Source of the DNA: Glebionis coronaria | Taxonomy: Eukaryota; Streptophyta; Magnoliopsida; Asterales; Asteraceae | Assembly: GCA_025667525.1 (NCBI GenBank) | Contig: CM046877.1 | Span: 29,089,255 to 29,153,254 of the forward strand | Reading direction: 5' to 3' | DNA length: 64,000 bases | Shown: piece after piece, positions 11,901 to 25,290 of the stretch | Position numbering within the stretch: the stretch's first letter is position 1 | Layout of the letters: each line of letters opens with the position of its first letter | Translations under genes and position numbers: made by a program | The notes under the pieces: model-generated | The model's database searches: none | Seen by the model: only the letters and a program-made list of their open reading frames with translations | Told to the model about the DNA's origin: nothing

Positions 11901-13142
11901 AAGGGTATGACGACACAACAAAAACGAAAATTCTTTCGTGACGTCAAGTTCTATTTTTGGGACGACCCTTATCTCTTTCGGATTTGTGCGGATCAACTCG
12001 TTCGACGTTGTGTGTTTGGTGCCGAAGCTTCTAATATCCTTAGAGCTTGTCACGAGGGACCCACGTGTGGTCACCACGGTGCTAATCTCACGGCTAAGAA
12101 AGTGTTCGATGCCGGTTTCTTTTGGCCTTCTATCTATCGTGATGCACACGCACTTGTGAAGTCGTGTGATTCGTGCCAACGTCAAGGAAAATCGTCTCAA
12201 CGTGATGAAATGCCGCAAAACATAATTCAAGTGTGTGAGATTTTCGACATATGGGGAATAGACTTTATGGGGCCGTTCCCATCGTCTCATGGAAACAAAT
12301 ATATCCTCGTCGCGGTGGAATACCTTTCTAAGTGGGTAGAAGCTAAGGCTTTGCCTACTAATGATGCTCGTGTGGTAGTGAAGTTTTTGAAGCAACTATT
12401 CTCTAGGTTCGGAACCCCTCGTGCTATTATAAGCGACCGTGGAACCCATTTTTGTAATGACCAATTCGAAAAGGTTCTAAAGAAATATGGAGTTACACAT
12501 CGTCTTTCTACGGCTTATCACCCGCAAACGAGTGGGCAAGTCGAGGTTTCGAACCGAGCTTTGAAGAGGATTTTAGAGAGGTCAATTGGAGAAAACCGTG
12601 CTTCATGGTCTGACAAACTCGATGACGCTTTATGGGCCTTTAGGACCGCTTATAAGACACCTATCGGTTGCACTCCTTATAAGTTAGTCTATGGGAAGAA
12701 TTGTCATTTGGCCATTGAGTTGGAGCATAAGGCATATTGGGCCCTTAAGCATGCTAATTTTGACTTGAAGACCGCGGGAGATCACCGGAAAATACAATTG
12801 AATGAATTGGATGAATTAAGGGATAATGCTTATGAAAATTCATTAATTTTTAAAGAAAAGACTAAAAAGTTTCATGATTCAAGGATTAAAAACCGGGTTT
12901 TTAACGTTGGTGATCAAGTGTTGCTTTTTAACTCTCGTCTTAAGATATTTTCCGAGAAATTGAAATCTCGTTGGTCGGGTCCGTTCACCATTACACAAGT
13001 ATTTCCATATGGGACCATTGAGCTAGCTCAAGATGATGGTCCTAATTTCAAGGTGAATGGACATAGGCTTAAGCACTACTTTGGTGGGGAAATTCCTTCA
13101 ATGGTTGCCCCCGACCAAGACACCTTCCCCAATGATAATTAG
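8979..13142 (+). CDS. pol: E1 pol polyprotein (PR-RT-RNase H-IN)
   Basis: A 1387-residue open frame that copies element RNA into DNA and integrates it. In order: a proline-rich linker; aspartic protease with DLGAS (about residues 204-208) and LILGRSF; reverse transcriptase with FMDD (D666 and D667; DNA 10971-10979); RNase H (CDAS, TEKE, YTDHSA); integrase zinc finger (H, H then CDSC) and catalytic core D1095, D1153 and E1189, the last pair spaced DX35E. There is no chromodomain after the core. No stop or frameshift was found in this stretch, unlike gag just upstream. Translation probably required fusion to gag, so the ATG at 8979 is only the first Met after the TGA at 8913. Confidence 0.93.
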   Translation: MAKMFEAIMCKPSSSGGLPSDTIANPKGEMKVITTRSGKTFKEPISRPSTSKEKEIEKEPEVMVEKEHITIPRSTAHTTPTVEPIPIVEPEFPRPLPNDQPTPPLPYPSRRNKEKLQERNKQQIELFIKMFKLVHFDVSLADTLLYMPRFASTFKSMMSDKEKLSKLANCSSVYLNRIPEKVDDPGKFLIPCDIQDMKECLALADLGASINLMPFSIWKSLSLPALIPSNMSIEMADHSTIMACGVAEDVFVKVGKFYYPVDFIVVDIPADPQVPLILGRSFLDTSRSLIDVHARTITLRFNEEELVINATQNSKPSHVYAIATIKHIDIVDVVCDEFSQEVLGFSDSSSSGNPTILDPILANSTPNLTPFQGGDFTSNEINNEDEVLISDEISIPPFLSPMEVMSVEPKSSIEEPPILELKDLPSHLEYAFLEGDDKLPVIITKGLASNEKTEILKFLKAHKGAIAWKISDIKGIDPKFCTHKILMEEDYKPAIQSQRRVNPKIHDVIKKEVLKLLDAGMIYPISDNPWVSPIHCVPKKGGMTVLPNENNELIPTRVVTGWRVCNDYRKLNDATRKDHFPLPFMDQMLERLAGNEFYCFLDGFSGYFQIPIDPRDQEKTTFTCPYGTFAYRRMPFGLCNAPGMFQRCMMAIFHDMIEKSMEVFMDDFSVFGNSFTSCLSNLEKMLKRCEETNLVLNWEKCHFMCKQGIVLGHKVSKAGIEVDKAKVDVIAKLPHPKTVKGVRSFLGHAGFYRRFIKDFSKISRPMTHLLEKDAPFNFNEDCVKAFETLKRKLTEAPILVAPNWELPFEIMCDASDYAIGAVLGQRYDKHFRPIHYASKTMTEAQLKYTTTEKEFLAVVYAFEKFRPYLVLTKSIVYTDHSAIKYLLAKQDAKPRLLRWMLLLQEFDVTVLDKKGAENLAADHLSRLEDPHKYVFENKEITETFPLETLGVVTSKDTTPWFADIANYHAGNFIIKGMTTQQKRKFFRDVKFYFWDDPYLFRICADQLVRRCVFGAEASNILRACHEGPTCGHHGANLTAKKVFDAGFFWPSIYRDAHALVKSCDSCQRQGKSSQRDEMPQNIIQVCEIFDIWGIDFMGPFPSSHGNKYILVAVEYLSKWVEAKALPTNDARVVVKFLKQLFSRFGTPRAIISDRGTHFCNDQFEKVLKKYGVTHRLSTAYHPQTSGQVEVSNRALKRILERSIGENRASWSDKLDDALWAFRTAYKTPIGCTPYKLVYGKNCHLAIELEHKAYWALKHANFDLKTAGDHRKIQLNELDELRDNAYENSLIFKEKTKKFHDSRIKNRVFNVGDQVLLFNSRLKIFSEKLKSRWSGPFTITQVFPYGTIELAQDDGPNFKVNGHRLKHYFGGEIPSMVAPDQDTFPNDN

Positions 13143-13534
13143 CATTGAGGGGATCGAGTCGAGCTCATGACTCGGTAATCAAAAACGAGGTGCCTCGTGG
13201 GGGAGATCCCATGCTTATCTTTTATGCTCACTATTCACTAATAAGGGGACTTGTACCCTTTCAACTCGTTGTCTCGTGGTTGTTTGTGATTGTGTTATCT
13301 AGATCATCATCATCATCTGCGATTGAAGACTCTCGTGTTCGTTTACATGAGCCTCCATCGTTCGTTTGAGGAAGTTTTTCACGAATCCATGACATATCCT
13401 TTATTGTTCTAACAATTATCTTTTAGCATACTTAATAAACGGCTTTAGATATATTGTTGATCACCCTTTCCATGCTAGATCCTAAGCATTCGACTCTTCG
13501 TCTCTAGTATGGGGGTGCTCCACCTTAAGACTCG

Positions 13535-13572
13535 AAACATTGAGGACAATGTTTACTTTTAGTATGGGGGGG
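13535..13572 (+). promoter_or_regulatory. internal hairpin plus polypurine-like tract (E1)
   Basis: A perfect 8-bp stem AAACATTG / CAATGTTT with loop AGGA (13535-13554), six bases, then AGTATGGGGGGG (13561-13572). The arrangement and spacing are the same in E2 at 60029-60068. It may be an internal plus-strand priming site. A further AGTATGGGGG without a hairpin lies at 13506-13515. Confidence 0.6.
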
Positions 13573-15269
13573 TGAATAGATACTTGCTTTGCTACGCCCT
13601 CACGCTTTCCAATTTTCAATGTTTTGTTTTGCTAATAAGGCTAAAAATGGCCAAATTTTAAAATTTTTCTTAGTTTTTCATAAGTGTTTCTAAGACACGA
13701 ATGTATATTTTCCGTTAGGTAGAATAAGAGTTAATTTTTGACTTGATGGGCATTTGGAGCCATTTACATTCCTTAACCCGCTCAATTCAAGTTTTGCTAG
13801 ACTTTTATATAGGGAGCTTTAAAACGCGAAAGTCTTAATTCATACGGGTTAAGAACAAGAACTTTTCGCAAGTTCCTATAATTGATTCTAGAAAGTCACT
13901 TATCAAGGGAACTATAAAATGCATTCTCTAAACTTGAAAAAGTCCAAGAAAGTGCAAGATCCTATAGGTGGCTTGAAAACCCAAAACTTTGATTTGATAT
14001 AGTCTTAATGAAAGCTAATCCAAATTTGGCTTAATTTTGACTTGCATGGCTAAGTATTCATGAGTCTCTTTAATTAGAGGTCTTTATATAGTGAAGAACG
14101 AGAAATGATAGAGTTAGACAAGCGATCATGCTAAACGTAGAACATGAAAGTGTTCTTTCAAAAACTCATATGTTTTTAATTGTGGCTTTTTCTTCCCATA
14201 AGATCAATGCATTAGGAATAAATCATAATTGCAATAAGTAAGGTCGTACGATTTGAAAGGTTACTTAGCCTCTAGCGCAAGATCGTTTAAAAGTTGCTTG
14301 AGGTTGAATAGAGTTCATAGCCAAGGCATAACTTACTGAAGCGGGACGCGAAGATTGGCAATCATCCAAAAAGGCCCTAACAAGGCATGAGGAGCTCTAT
14401 TTTTGCTAAAGATCCAAAGATGATGTGAAGTATCATTATTCCTAAATCAATATGAAGGATCGAGACACACGACGAGAAGCAATTACTCCCCTAAAGAATG
14501 GAGAAAGTCTATCCAAAAAGACCCTAACAAGGTATGAGGATAAATATATCCAAGTCCGAAAAGGAGGTGGATCGTTGTATATCAAAATCCAAAGTAAAGA
14601 TTGAAGAAAAATGATGAAGTCGTGGTCCTATATGAAGAATCTCTCAAAAACGTCAAGTGAAGAAATTCCAAAAATATGAAGAGAAGACCATAATTTCGAG
14701 AACGTCTTCCCAAGATTTGAAGTATGAAGTACATGCCAAATATCGGTCCGAGAAAGGTCTCAAATCGTGAAACGAGTTATGCCAAGATATGAACTTAAGG
14801 AGATACACGAGAAGCCGTTTTAAAAGATTTTGTCCTTCGGCTAACTATTGATCAAATCGTGCTACTTTGCTTTAGGACTAATAACTACTCAAATAAGTCA
14901 ATATGAATCACTTGTGATCCATGACAAATAGATAAAAAATGCTAGTAACCCATTTTCTTTATAATAACTAGGATTGCGGGGAGAAAAAGTATTACACAAT
15001 TTGGACGTATGAGTAGTGTTAGCATTGTGACTTGTACCAACAATGATCTTGTTTTTTCACTTAGCATGGAATGTATGACAATCAAGGATGACGAAGTTTA
15101 CTCTAAGGGACATTTACTTGTTTCTATTCTTTGACCCTAAAAGTCACTTTTTGTGATGAAAATCATACATTATGTCTTTACACATCTTCGTAGTATGTTG
15201 CAAATCTTTTACTTTTCAATAAAGGTTAATAAAATTGAACTTTGGTGATGCTTAGATACTTTATTCTAG

Positions 15270-15308
15270 CATTGCGTGAGGGCACGGCAATGGCTTAGTA
15301 TGGGGGAG
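15270..15308 (+). promoter_or_regulatory. terminal hairpin plus polypurine tract (E1)
   Basis: Stem CATTGC-GTG / CAC-(bulged G)-GCAATG with loop AGGG (15270-15292), four bases, then AGTATGGGGGAG (15297-15308) directly against the LTR start TGATGAG. The position makes this the priming tract for plus-strand synthesis. The hairpin is conserved in E2 with a compensatory pair. Confidence 0.75.
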
Positions 15309-18300
15309 TGATGAGATGGCATTTATACATGATCTCATCGTTCTTTTCGGGCTTTGAATGCATAAAAATGTCATAAAATACCATATATATGCTTGTGTTT
15401 GTTTACTTGTTTATTTTAGGTATGGATATCGTGAAAAAGACAAAAGATCACAAGTTACAAGGAAAAACGGACACGAGAAATGAAGCCGTACAAAGAACCG
15501 GGCCTTAATCATGGAATTCTCAACAAATACCCTTGAAGACTTGAAGACAAACAAGATTGATCCTCATTTATTGAAGAAATGACACTTAAAACCCTTGTAT
15601 ATTCATAATTACAAGTTTGGTCCCTTAAGTTTGTCAAAATTACACAAAAGGTCCTTCAACTTTGAAGAAATGGCAAGAATAGTCCCTCAACAAAACAAAA
15701 TTGCCAATAATGGTCCCTCATAAAATCAAAGATGCAATGAAGACCTTTGAAGATCAAGAATGTTCAAAATCAGTCCTTGAAATATCTCAAAATGGCAAAA
15801 ATAACCCTTGAAATCCTTTTTCCAAAGTTTGGTGCCAAAAGTGACAAATGGTGAAAGATAATATAAAGGGAAACACGTTTTCTAAGCTGAAATTCCTTAT
15901 TTGCCAAAAATACCAAAACACAAGGGCCAAATGTGGGCAAAATAAACATTCAAATGTTTATTGCGCCAAACACTTTCCACTCCACCAAAAACGGATCAAA
16001 ACCACTTACTGTTCACTTTTACCAGCCCAGATTTTACACCACTTAAATCAAAGGGTAAAATGAAATTACCTTGGCACACGTTTGATTCACCTCACCTTAA
16101 ACGCATCCCACACCAAAAACCCTCACTCCCACTCACTTTGGACCCCACCCCCAATTCCCTTTCCACCAATCAGATTGCAATTTAGCCTCCAAGTTAAGTG
16201 ACGTGTCCAAATCAACAGCTATGATTCATTGCTTCATCACAAAGCTAAAATGAACATCCAGGATCAATTTGGACAGCTCAAATGAAGAAAACGTCTAGAA
16301 GGACTTAGGGCATTTAGGGAATTTCACTTCTAGGGTTTGTGAATAATGTTAGCCAGGCATTTGCCTATAAAAGGAGACCTCAACATGTGAGAGTCCCTTT
16401 GTTCCAGATTTTAGCTTTAAATCTTTGTAATTCCTTTTTATGAAATAAAGTTTGAATTTCTTAAAAATTTGAGTTCTAATCTGTTATTTATAAAAGTTTG
16501 GTGTTTGAGAAGCTAAAATCTGAGTTCCATTTATATGTTTGAAGGTTTTTGAGGCAAGGTTTTAGTTGATAAAGCTTGGGTTTCAAAAATCAGAAAGTCC
16601 TTGTTTACTTGATCTCACCCTTGTGTTTGTTCATCTTAGCAGCATTGGAAGCTGGTACTTGTTTTGCTAGTACCTCAGCTCAAACAATCCAGGGCCTGGA
16701 TGTAGGTCTTGGAGGTTTGCACCTTCTTCCTTTTTCATTTTCCCTTTAAGTTTCTGAATATTTGTGATTTTTGTGGATTTGTGCTTGAATCTGTGTTATT
16801 GTGGTTGTTTATTGTTGATTTGGCTTGGTTTGATGTTAATGAGGTGTTACTAATCTGATTTGTGGGTTGAATCTTCATGATCCTTTGAAAATTTGTGAAA
16901 ATAAGTTTTAAAAGGGTGTTTGGGATTACTGCATAAGTTGGATTTGAGGATTGTTAAGTGCTTGTGTGTTGTATGCAAGTATTGGTATCTGATATTTGGG
17001 TGCTTATGTTCATCTGTTTACAGGTTTTGTGGTCTTGAACACATAGATTCATAGATTGGCTATAAAATCTTCATAACTTGGTAAAATTGGCTAGGATTTT
17101 GAGGACACCTAGATCTAAGCATAGGTTAAGGGTAACAAGTGCTAAATCAAAGCTAATCACACCAGGGTAGAAGGATTTGAGGCTTGAAATTGGATTAAGT
17201 GTCAAGTATATCAGCAAACTGTTTCTGCATATTGTTCTTTGTTCATCAGTAACTTTTTGTGCTTTGATCTTGCTATTTACTTTGATTCAGTGTTTAATTC
17301 TTGTTGCTTTGTGTTCATTGTTTGTTTATATAGCTTGTGTGTGCATCTGGTTAAGTTTGGTTGGCTTATTTTGCTGAAATCTGCTTATTAAGTGCTAAAC
17401 TGCTTATTTGCATATCTGGAGCATATCTGTGGACTGTTTGGCTTATTGTGGCTTATTGTCTAGATAATTTTGTGATTTTATTGTTGCTATTGAATCCTTG
17501 TGGTTCACTGATCACAAGGGTGCCTTTGTTTCCAATTGAATCAAACCAGAACTCTCAAATAAGCTTGGTCAAATAGTCAAAGCAGTGGGAACTCCTTTCC
17601 CCTGCTGGTTACCACTGCTAGTGCAATTTTGGTGTCAGCTTATCAATAAGCTATAATAGCTTATTCCAACCTGCAACAACTTTGTTTTTGTAATAGGTGC
17701 TCATATTTTGACCCATTTGTTCATCCTGGAGCATTTGGGTGGTTGACTTTTAGGTTTGACTAGAAAACCAAGTCCTTTGACTTTTACATAAGTTCATTTG
17801 TGCTTATTCTGGCTTATTACTTGTGCTTATTGGATTTTTGTTGATTGATATTGCTTATTGAGTCCATTTGAAAGCTTTTGCAAGTTAAATCAGCTTCTGA
17901 GGTTGAGTATTTCTCAAAAACGACTATTTTGTCGTTTTGTGAATTTTTACTTTTCTATTTTCTGGCTTATTGAGTGAGCTTATTGGAAATTTCTTTTGAC
18001 AGATCTCTTAAGCATCCAAAAAGAGGGTTGTGTGTCAAATTAGAGCTTATGGCTTAATGGGCTGAAAAGCCCAATAAGAATAAGCTTTGTGTTTAATAAG
18101 CTGTGATAAGCACATTTTCAGCTTTTGGGCCTTTAGAGTTTTGTTCTTAGAATTAAATTTTAAGTCAGATAGGGCTTTTCCAAGTCAATTGGGCCAAGTT
18201 TGACTTTTTGGGCCCAAAAGCCCATTTGTGTTGACTGAATTTGGATTTGGCCCATTTGAGGGCCCATTAGGGGTATTTTGGTAATTTCATTTTGATTTTC

Positions 18301-19064
18301 TGATTATTTAGGTTAAAATAAACTAGTTTGCAAGTTTTTAGAATTTTTTATAATTTTTGGATTTTTAATATTATTTTTTATTATTTTATTATTATTTTTA
18401 AAATTTCACTTTTTCCAACTTTTTACATTTTTCTTATGTTAAATACATTAAAATAGGAATTTAGAAACTTTTAGAATAATTTTATCACTTTTAGATTAAT
18501 TTTTATAATTATTTAAAGTTTTAATAGTTTTTAAATCATTTTAAATAGTTTTTATTAGTTTTAAAATTTCTAAAAATAGTTTTTAATCATTTTAGGTCAT
18601 TTTAGAGGTTTATCAATTGAAAAATCTTTATTTGGGCTTTTTGATAATTTATTTGATTTTTAGGGCTTTAATTAGCATTTAAAAATTGAATATTTAATTA
18701 TTTAAAAGGTTTGAAAAAGTTTGATAATTGGTAAACTCTTAGTTTATTATTTTTGATTTTTGGTGAATTTTTGGTAATTTTTAGAATTTATTTTATTTTG
18801 GTGATTTTTAAGGTTCTACGTCTTAACTTTCTAATAGTGATTTTTTCTTGGTAATTTTTATTTTTACATCTTCGTCATTTTCTTTTCTAATCCCTTTTTA
18901 AACCAAATATTAATCTCAAATCTTGTACATCTTAGTCACACACATATACCTCCTTGGGAAACGAACTTAATTGAGTCATTAACACTTGATTTTTCCTAAA
19001 GTCATTTGTTCAATACTTACCGCTTTTACGCCTTTTTCCTAAAAGGTGTAATTTACCTCAATCA
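15309..19064 (+). repeat. 3' LTR of E1, full length
   Basis: 3756 bp, TGATGAG to CAATCA. The first 384 bp have no counterpart in the truncated 5' LTR. TATA box 16365-16374, AATAAA 16444-16449. The tandem duplication breakpoint lies inside it at 16487-16491, so 16491-19064 recurs at 32922-35497. Confidence 0.92.
16365..16374 (+). promoter_or_regulatory. LTR promoter TATA box (3' LTR)
   Basis: CTATAAAAGG, identical to the 5' LTR copy. A transcript from here would read into the decayed chromovirus in antisense. Confidence 0.65.
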
Positions 19065-21660
19065 GACCTCCAGAATCTGACATGGAACAACTAGGCAACA
19101 AGGGGATCACACGTCAAGGTACAAGTAACAATGAGTTATAAATGACACAAAAATGACGCAATAAAAGACATATATTACATCACATTATATCGGAGTTTAA
19201 AAATATCGGTCCCACAAGTTTTAAAACATAATAAAATACTATAACATCATAGCTTAAAGTTTTAAGATAACAAAAGATCAGCGGAAGACTTTAACAACGT
19301 CATTTATAACAAAATCATAAACATATCACAACACAGATCTTTCCAAGCTGCCAACATCCTGTCGTACCTCGTCCAAGCACATTAAGCATTATTAACAAAA
19401 AGTTGAGTGATATTCATAGGTTTAGAAAACTAAGTAAGGGAACACAATATAATTTGTAAAACAAGTAATGGGGGGGATGACTATGTACATTCTCCATAGT
19501 CATGGTATATTATTTCTATTTAGTTCATGAACCGAAGCTTAACTCAATGTAAGTTCCTCTAGTGAGTATCCAGCCTAATACTCAAGTATAAACAAATGTA
19601 AGTGCGTCAAGGTAATCGGGACGGGGATAGTCAATCTCGATGGATCCACCCACAACATTCGCGCTTCGCGCAATGCACACAGGACAATTAACGTTTCATG
19701 ATCAGGAGAGGAAACTTAAGGCTAGAGACTAAAATCAATAATATCAATGAATTCATCTGGTAGCATACAGTTCTGGATAACATACAGTTTAAAAGATAGT
19801 GTTCCAACATGATAATCTCACCCCATGTTTTGAAACAATCAACAAGTAGCTAGAAGGGCTATGAACTCAGCTTAGCTAGAAGGTGGAATCAACACGAAAC
19901 TGGAGGGCTCAGTAGTAACAACGGAAAATCAAGCAACCTTAAGTCATCCGAGACCTACGATAACGGGACGCGAAAATTTAGAAGACACGAAATAAATGTT
20001 TATAAAAACACTTGAATTAAATGAGTACATAAACCAAATTATGAAACGTAAGAAAATCCATGCAAGTGGTACTTCTAGACACCATCTAAAAATATACTTT
20101 TACTAGGCAATGTTTTCGATAAAAACTGTCGGCACATACCGAATGTACGGGCTGATTTACCTCGCTTAGACATGTCAAAAGTTTACGGTACTAACTGAGA
20201 AGCTCACTTAATATCTATAGAAAGCCATATAAAAAGCTTGTCAAATTTATACTTCTATGACTCACTGCCCGACACATCTTCGAGTTATAAAAACCGGACA
20301 GAATTACGTCTTTGACTCGTAAAGCCATTTTGACCTTTCTAAGCAATACCATTTATTAAACCGACACTTGAGTTTGATAATAGACTCACAACCCTAGGTT
20401 TAAAGTCCAAAAACAGCTTTTGACTACTTTTAAAACTCAACTTATAGTCGCCGAGATTCGACCCAAATATCGACAACAATTTTAGATTGTGCCGATACTC
20501 GTCTTCCGGTACACGAATAATCAAACTATCGTTATTTCCAACTCGTTTTGAGTTAGAAGCTCTAACTTATATCAAATCTAAGGTAAGAAAAATCTCTACA
20601 ACTCTATCTAATTAGTTTAATAACAAACCAAGCTTTGAATACCCAAAATCAACTTATACTTTCTGCTAAAATTACTACTTTGAAAATCATGACAAAAGAC
20701 TTTTTCAATATGATCTAACCATTTTCCTACTCATAAAATCATGCTATAATCATCCTCTAACAACCTAAACCCTTGCATGTAACAAAATCAAAAGATCAAA
20801 ATCATAAACATTGATTTTTACACATCAAAATAACATAATCTATCCATGATCATCCTAAAAATAATGATCAAACACCTTTTCAACCATAAAATCATCAAAA
20901 CTTCAAAAGTTGATGCATGTGTATAAATTTTATACCAAAAGATGCACCTTAAAAACTATGATGTGATCTAATGTTAGTTTTTAATTGATCAAGTTAGATG
21001 ATGATGAAAATGGGGTGTTTTTGGGTTGGGGTCTCACGGCAAGGAGGTAGAGAAGGGTGGTTGTGTGTTTTTTTATTAAACTTGTGTATGTGTTAGTTAG
21101 TGGAAAGATTTTTGGTTTATATATGGCTAGTTAAGTGAAGGGTTAAAGTTGTAATGTTTAAAACTTTAGGACTAGAAAATAAATACTTTAGGTAAAAAGT
21201 GGGAAATGACTATTAGTCAATTTTACAAATATTTACGGGACTCGGGTTTTGTAAAAATACTTTCTCAAAAGTTAAAACGCACCCAAAATAAGATATTATA
21301 GACCCCCGACTCGACTTAACACGTCATTAAAAGAAAACATCGAAAACATCAAACATTGAAACAATTGACAGTAAAATGTGAAATAAAACGATTAAACAAT
21401 GTGTCCGTTATCGGTCTAGACTTAATACAATGTAAATATTAATATATTTAGGTCGAAATATTTAGCCCTCGGTTCTCGTTCCGTTTATTCAAGTAATCAT
21501 TTAAAAACATGCACGCGGGTGATTTTAAATCAAAATATTTGATTTAAATAAATATGGAATTATGAAATGAAAATACTTTTATAATTTCGAATAAGTATCA
21601 ACAACGATTAAAATAATGAATAAGAGTAAAATAATTACCAGGAAAATACGAGATCTCACA
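19065..21660 (-). repeat. 3' LTR of the decayed chromovirus, copy 1
   Basis: On the minus strand it starts TGTGAGATCTCG at 21660, right after a purine tract (21661-21675, AGGGGGAAGA-like). A TATA box on the minus strand (21116-21124) supports a promoter there. The far end is uncertain: it is either the E1 junction at 19065 or a TG at 19078. No second LTR exists to compare. The small open frame 20339-20524 is not a gene. Confidence 0.65.
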
Positions 21661-21688
21661 GTCTTCCCCCTAAAGGAACTCTGGTCCC

Positions 21689-24600
21689 TCAGAGTTTAAC
21701 TGGAGATGGAAGAAGAAGACGAGAACAGATGGGGATACTTAGTCTTGAACTGGTCTTCTCATTCCCAAGTAAACTCAGCACCCCGACGTGAATCCAACGA
21801 ACTTTAACGATAGGAATCCAACTACGTTTCAGATTCTTGACTTGGCGATCGACGATCTCAATCGGTTCTTCAATGAAGTACATTTTCTCGTCCACCCTTA
21901 TTTCTTCTAACGGTATCTGAAAATCTGATTCGGCTAAGCATTTCTTAAGATTGGAAACATGGAATACATCGTGAACACAACTTAACTCCTGTGGTAACTT
22001 TAGTCGATAAGCTACTGAACCAATACGCTCGACGATCTCGAATGGTCCTACAAAACGTGGTGCAAGTTTTCCTCTTTTACCGAATCTCACAATACCTTTC
22101 CATGGAGATACTCGAAGCAATACACGGTCTCCGACTTAAAACTCAAGAGGTTTGCGTCTTTTGTCTGCGTAACTCTTTTGACGACTTCTAGTAGTTTTCA
22201 GTCTTTCCCTAATCTGTACAATCTTGTCTGTAGTTTCTAGAACTAATTCAGGTCCTATCAGTTGACTTTCACCTACTTCGTTCCATATCACTGACGATTT
22301 GCACTTACGTCCGTATAAAGCCTCGAATGGTGAACACTTGACATTTTTATGATAACTTTTGTTATAGCAGGGTTCAACTAAAGGTATATGAGTGTCCCAG
22401 CTACCACCAAAATCCATAACACATGCTCGCAACATGTCTTCCAAAGTCTGGATAGTGCGTTCACTTTGTCCATCCGTCTCTGGGTGATATGCTGTACTCA
22501 TTAATACTTGCGTACCCAACGCTTTTTTAAGTGCTTTCCAAAAATGAGATGCAAAACGACCATCCCTATAAAAAATAATCGACACTGGTACTCCATGTTT
22601 TGCAACAATCTCATTGATGTAAATTTGAGCCAATTTATCATTTTTATAATCCTCACGAATAGGAAGGAAATGAGCAGATTTGGTTAATCTATCAACAATT
22701 ACCCAAATTACATCAAAACCAACACTTCTTCTAGGCAACTTTGTAACTAAGTCCATTGTAATCCCTTCCCATTTCCATTCAGGGACTTCTGGTTGTTGTA
22801 AAAGACTTGAAGGTTTCTGATGTACTGCTTTAACCTTTAAACAAGTCAGACACTTGTTAATGTATTCTGGTATGTCCTTTTTCATACCTGGCCACCAGTA
22901 AATATCCCTCAAATCGTAGTACATCTCATCTGCACCAGGGTGAATTGAATATCTTGAAGCATGTGCTTCGTCCATTATCACTTTTCTTAATCCTCTAACA
23001 AATGAAATCCATATCCGTCCAACAAAGTAAATTGTTCCATCGTCTTTCCTTTCAAATTGAGCATCTAATCCTCGCAACAATTCAGTTGGAGCCTTAAAGT
23101 CCTTTGCAGCTTCTTGTTGTGCTTCTAAAATCTTAGCCTTGAGGCTAGATTGAAGCGTTATACTCATAGCATGTACTTTTCTAGGTTTAAGTATTTCCTT
23201 TCGACTTAGGGCATCAGCTACAACATTAGCTTTACCTGGGTGATACTTAATTTCACATTCATAGTCACTAAGAGTTCTAACCAACGCCTTTGTTGCATGT
23301 TCAAGTCCTTTTGGTTAAAGATATACTGAAGACTCTTATGATCAGTGTATGTTACACTTTTCGTCCCATATAGATAATGTCTCCATATTTTTAAGGCAAA
23401 TACTACTGCACCTAACTCCAAATCATGAGTAGTATAGTTCTGTTCGTAGATTTTAAGTTGTCTGGAAGCATAAGCAATCACTTTTCCTCGCTGCATTAAG
23501 AAACAATCGAAACCTTGATGGGATGCATCACAATAAACTACAAAATCATTCGGTCCATCTGGAAGTCTTAATACTGGAGCATTACATAATTTCTCCTTTA
23601 ATAAGCAAAAGGCTTGCTCTTGCTCTTCACCCCAAATGTATTCCTTATTCTTTTGTTTAAACAGGGTTAAAGGCTTAGCAATCTTGGAGAAGTTTTCGAT
23701 GAACCTGCGATAGTATCCGGCTAACCCTAGAAATGAACGGACTTCAGTAGGCGATTTAGGAGATTTCCAATTCTTAAATGCTTCAACTTTACTAGGATCC
23801 ACGTGTATACCATCCTGATTTACCATGTGTCCTAAAAACTGAACCTCTTTCAACCAAAATTCACACTTAGAGAATTTGGCATACAACTTTTCTTTCTCCA
23901 TAAGACTTAAGATTGTTCTCAGATGATTTTCATGATCTTTTTTGTATTTCGAGTAAATGAGGATGTCTTCAATAATGACTATGACAAACTTATCAAGGTA
24001 AGGTTTGCAAACACGATTCATTAGATCCATAAAAACTGCAGGAGCATTGGTAAGACCAAATGGCATAACAGTAAAGTCAAAGTGACCATAACGGGTTCTA
24101 AATGCGGTTTTGGAGATGTCACTTTCATGCATACTTAACTGATGATAACCTGAAAGAAGATCTATCTTAGAAAAGCAGCACACACCTTGCAATTGGTCAA
24201 GTAAGTCGTCTATACGAGGAAGAGGGTAACGATTCTTGATTGTCAGCTTATTTAATTCCCTGTAGTCAATACACATTCTCATTGCACCATCCTTTTTCTT
24301 ATCAGAGAGCACAAGCGCTCCTCACGGCGAATGACTCGGTCTAATGAAACCTTTCTCTTGTAATTCCTTAAGTTGATTCGATAATTCATTCATTTCAGAC
24401 GGGGCTAAATGATAAGGCGATTTGGCAACAGGCAGTGCACCCGGAATAAGATCGATACGGAATTAAACTTCACGCACAGGAGGTAATCCTGACAAATCAT
24501 CTGGGAAAACTCCAGGAAATTCACAAACGATACGAATGTCAATAAGCTTTTTCTCGTCAGCCTTGATAGAGAGAAGAGAATTCGGATTGTCATCCGGCTT

Positions 24601-25250
24601 CTCACCGCGAAGTTCTAAGATTTTACCCGAAGAAATAGGAATACGCACGATTCACTCAAACAAACAATAACAGCACGATGAGACGCTAACCAATCTATAC
24701 CAACAATAACATCAAAACTGCTGACGTGTCGGTAAAGGTCTATTAAAAACAAATGACTAAGCAAGTCAAGGGTATAGCCACGCAAGGCTGTATTGGTACT
24801 AACAAACTTACCGTCTGCTAATTCTACTTCATAGCTAGTGTCTAAAGCATAAGGAGTAATATCAATGAAAGGATTAAAAGCAGAAGACACGAAACTTTTC
24901 TCAGCACCAGAATCGAATAAAACACTAACATAGTGATCGTTAAGAATATACGTACCCGCGACCACCTGAGGATTCTGTTGAGCGTTATTACCCACATGAT
25001 ACACTCTGCCTCGAGCTCCATCGTTCTGCGGATCCTTAGCCTTTGTACACCTATTCTGGAGATGACCTTTTTCACCACAGTTGTAGCACACCATATTATA
25101 GTACCCGTCCTTATGGCCAAACCTATTACAAACTGTACACCTAGTAGGACACACACCGACAGGATGATGCCAATTGCATCGATCATACTTAGGCAGATTC
25201 CCAGTATAACCTCGTCTGCCAGACTGCCAGCAGGAGTAGCAAGAGCAATA
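21689..25250 (-). pseudogene. chromovirus gag-pol remnant, copy 1
   Basis: In order on the minus strand: gag tail with a CX2CX4HX4C knuckle (about 25047-25090), protease FDSGA (about 24888-24926), RT and RNase H (24312-23284), integrase (23284-22139) and a degraded chromodomain (about 21690-21900). Lesions: TAA 24463-24465, TGA 24322-24324, TAA 22136-22138, and frameshifts near 24650, 23284 and 21787. The RT catalytic FIDD reads IIED here; the Asp-to-Glu change sits at 23968-23970 and should abolish polymerase activity. All lesions listed are shared with copy 2 except the neighbouring Phe-to-Ile change, which is private to copy 1. Dead before the tandem duplication. Confidence 0.9.
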
Positions 25251-25290
25251 TGATCAGCAATAATGATATTGTTGTAGATCATGTCAAGAA

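Larger units (their letters stand above)
13143..15308 (+). other. E1 non-coding 3' module
   Basis: About 2.17 kb between pol and the 3' LTR with no credible gene; the frame at 13145-13369 has no domain. In Athila elements this position may hold an env-like frame, and none is visible. Blocks match the 3' part of E2 in the same order: 13159-13186 with 59679-59709, 13535-13572 with 60029-60068, 14094-14120 with 60391-60416, 14236-14400 with 60500-60655, 14700-14870 with 60960-61130, 15033-15070 with 61280-61320, and 15270-15308 with 61508-61547. Conservation without coding potential suggests a cis function for element RNA. Confidence 0.75.
3346..19064 (+). mobile_element. Athila-type Ty3/gypsy LTR retrotransposon (E1)
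   Basis: Order: 5' LTR (front lost), tRNA-Asp-type primer site, leader, gag, pol (PR-RT-RNaseH-IN, no chromodomain), a long non-coding 3' module, polypurine tract, 3' LTR. The integrase/RT sequence type, the DLGAS protease motif and the Asp primer site place it in the Athila group, and the LTRs are unusually long for that group. No env-like frame is seen. gag has three lesions while pol is intact, so the copy is not autonomous. LTR differences include an insertion of about 14 bp in the 5' LTR near 5700, showing the insertion is not new. A target duplication cannot be checked because the 5' LTR start is missing. Confidence 0.9.
19065..25290 (-). mobile_element. decayed chromovirus (Ty3/gypsy), 5'-truncated, copy 1
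   Basis: Read on the minus strand: a remnant of gag, protease, RT, RNase H, integrase, a chromodomain remnant, polypurine tract and 3' LTR. The 5' LTR and most of gag are absent. The element simply stops near 25250-25290. It abuts the end of the E1 3' LTR at 19064/19065. Confidence 0.85.

Noticed and set aside
13145..13369. Possible env-like frame after E1 pol
   Set aside because: Only 74 codons, overlaps a block conserved as non-coding in E2, no signal peptide or membrane protein pattern that persists.
24842..25282. 146-residue minus frame in the chromovirus (also 41275-41715)
   Set aside because: Out of frame with the gag knuckle and protease that occupy the same DNA.
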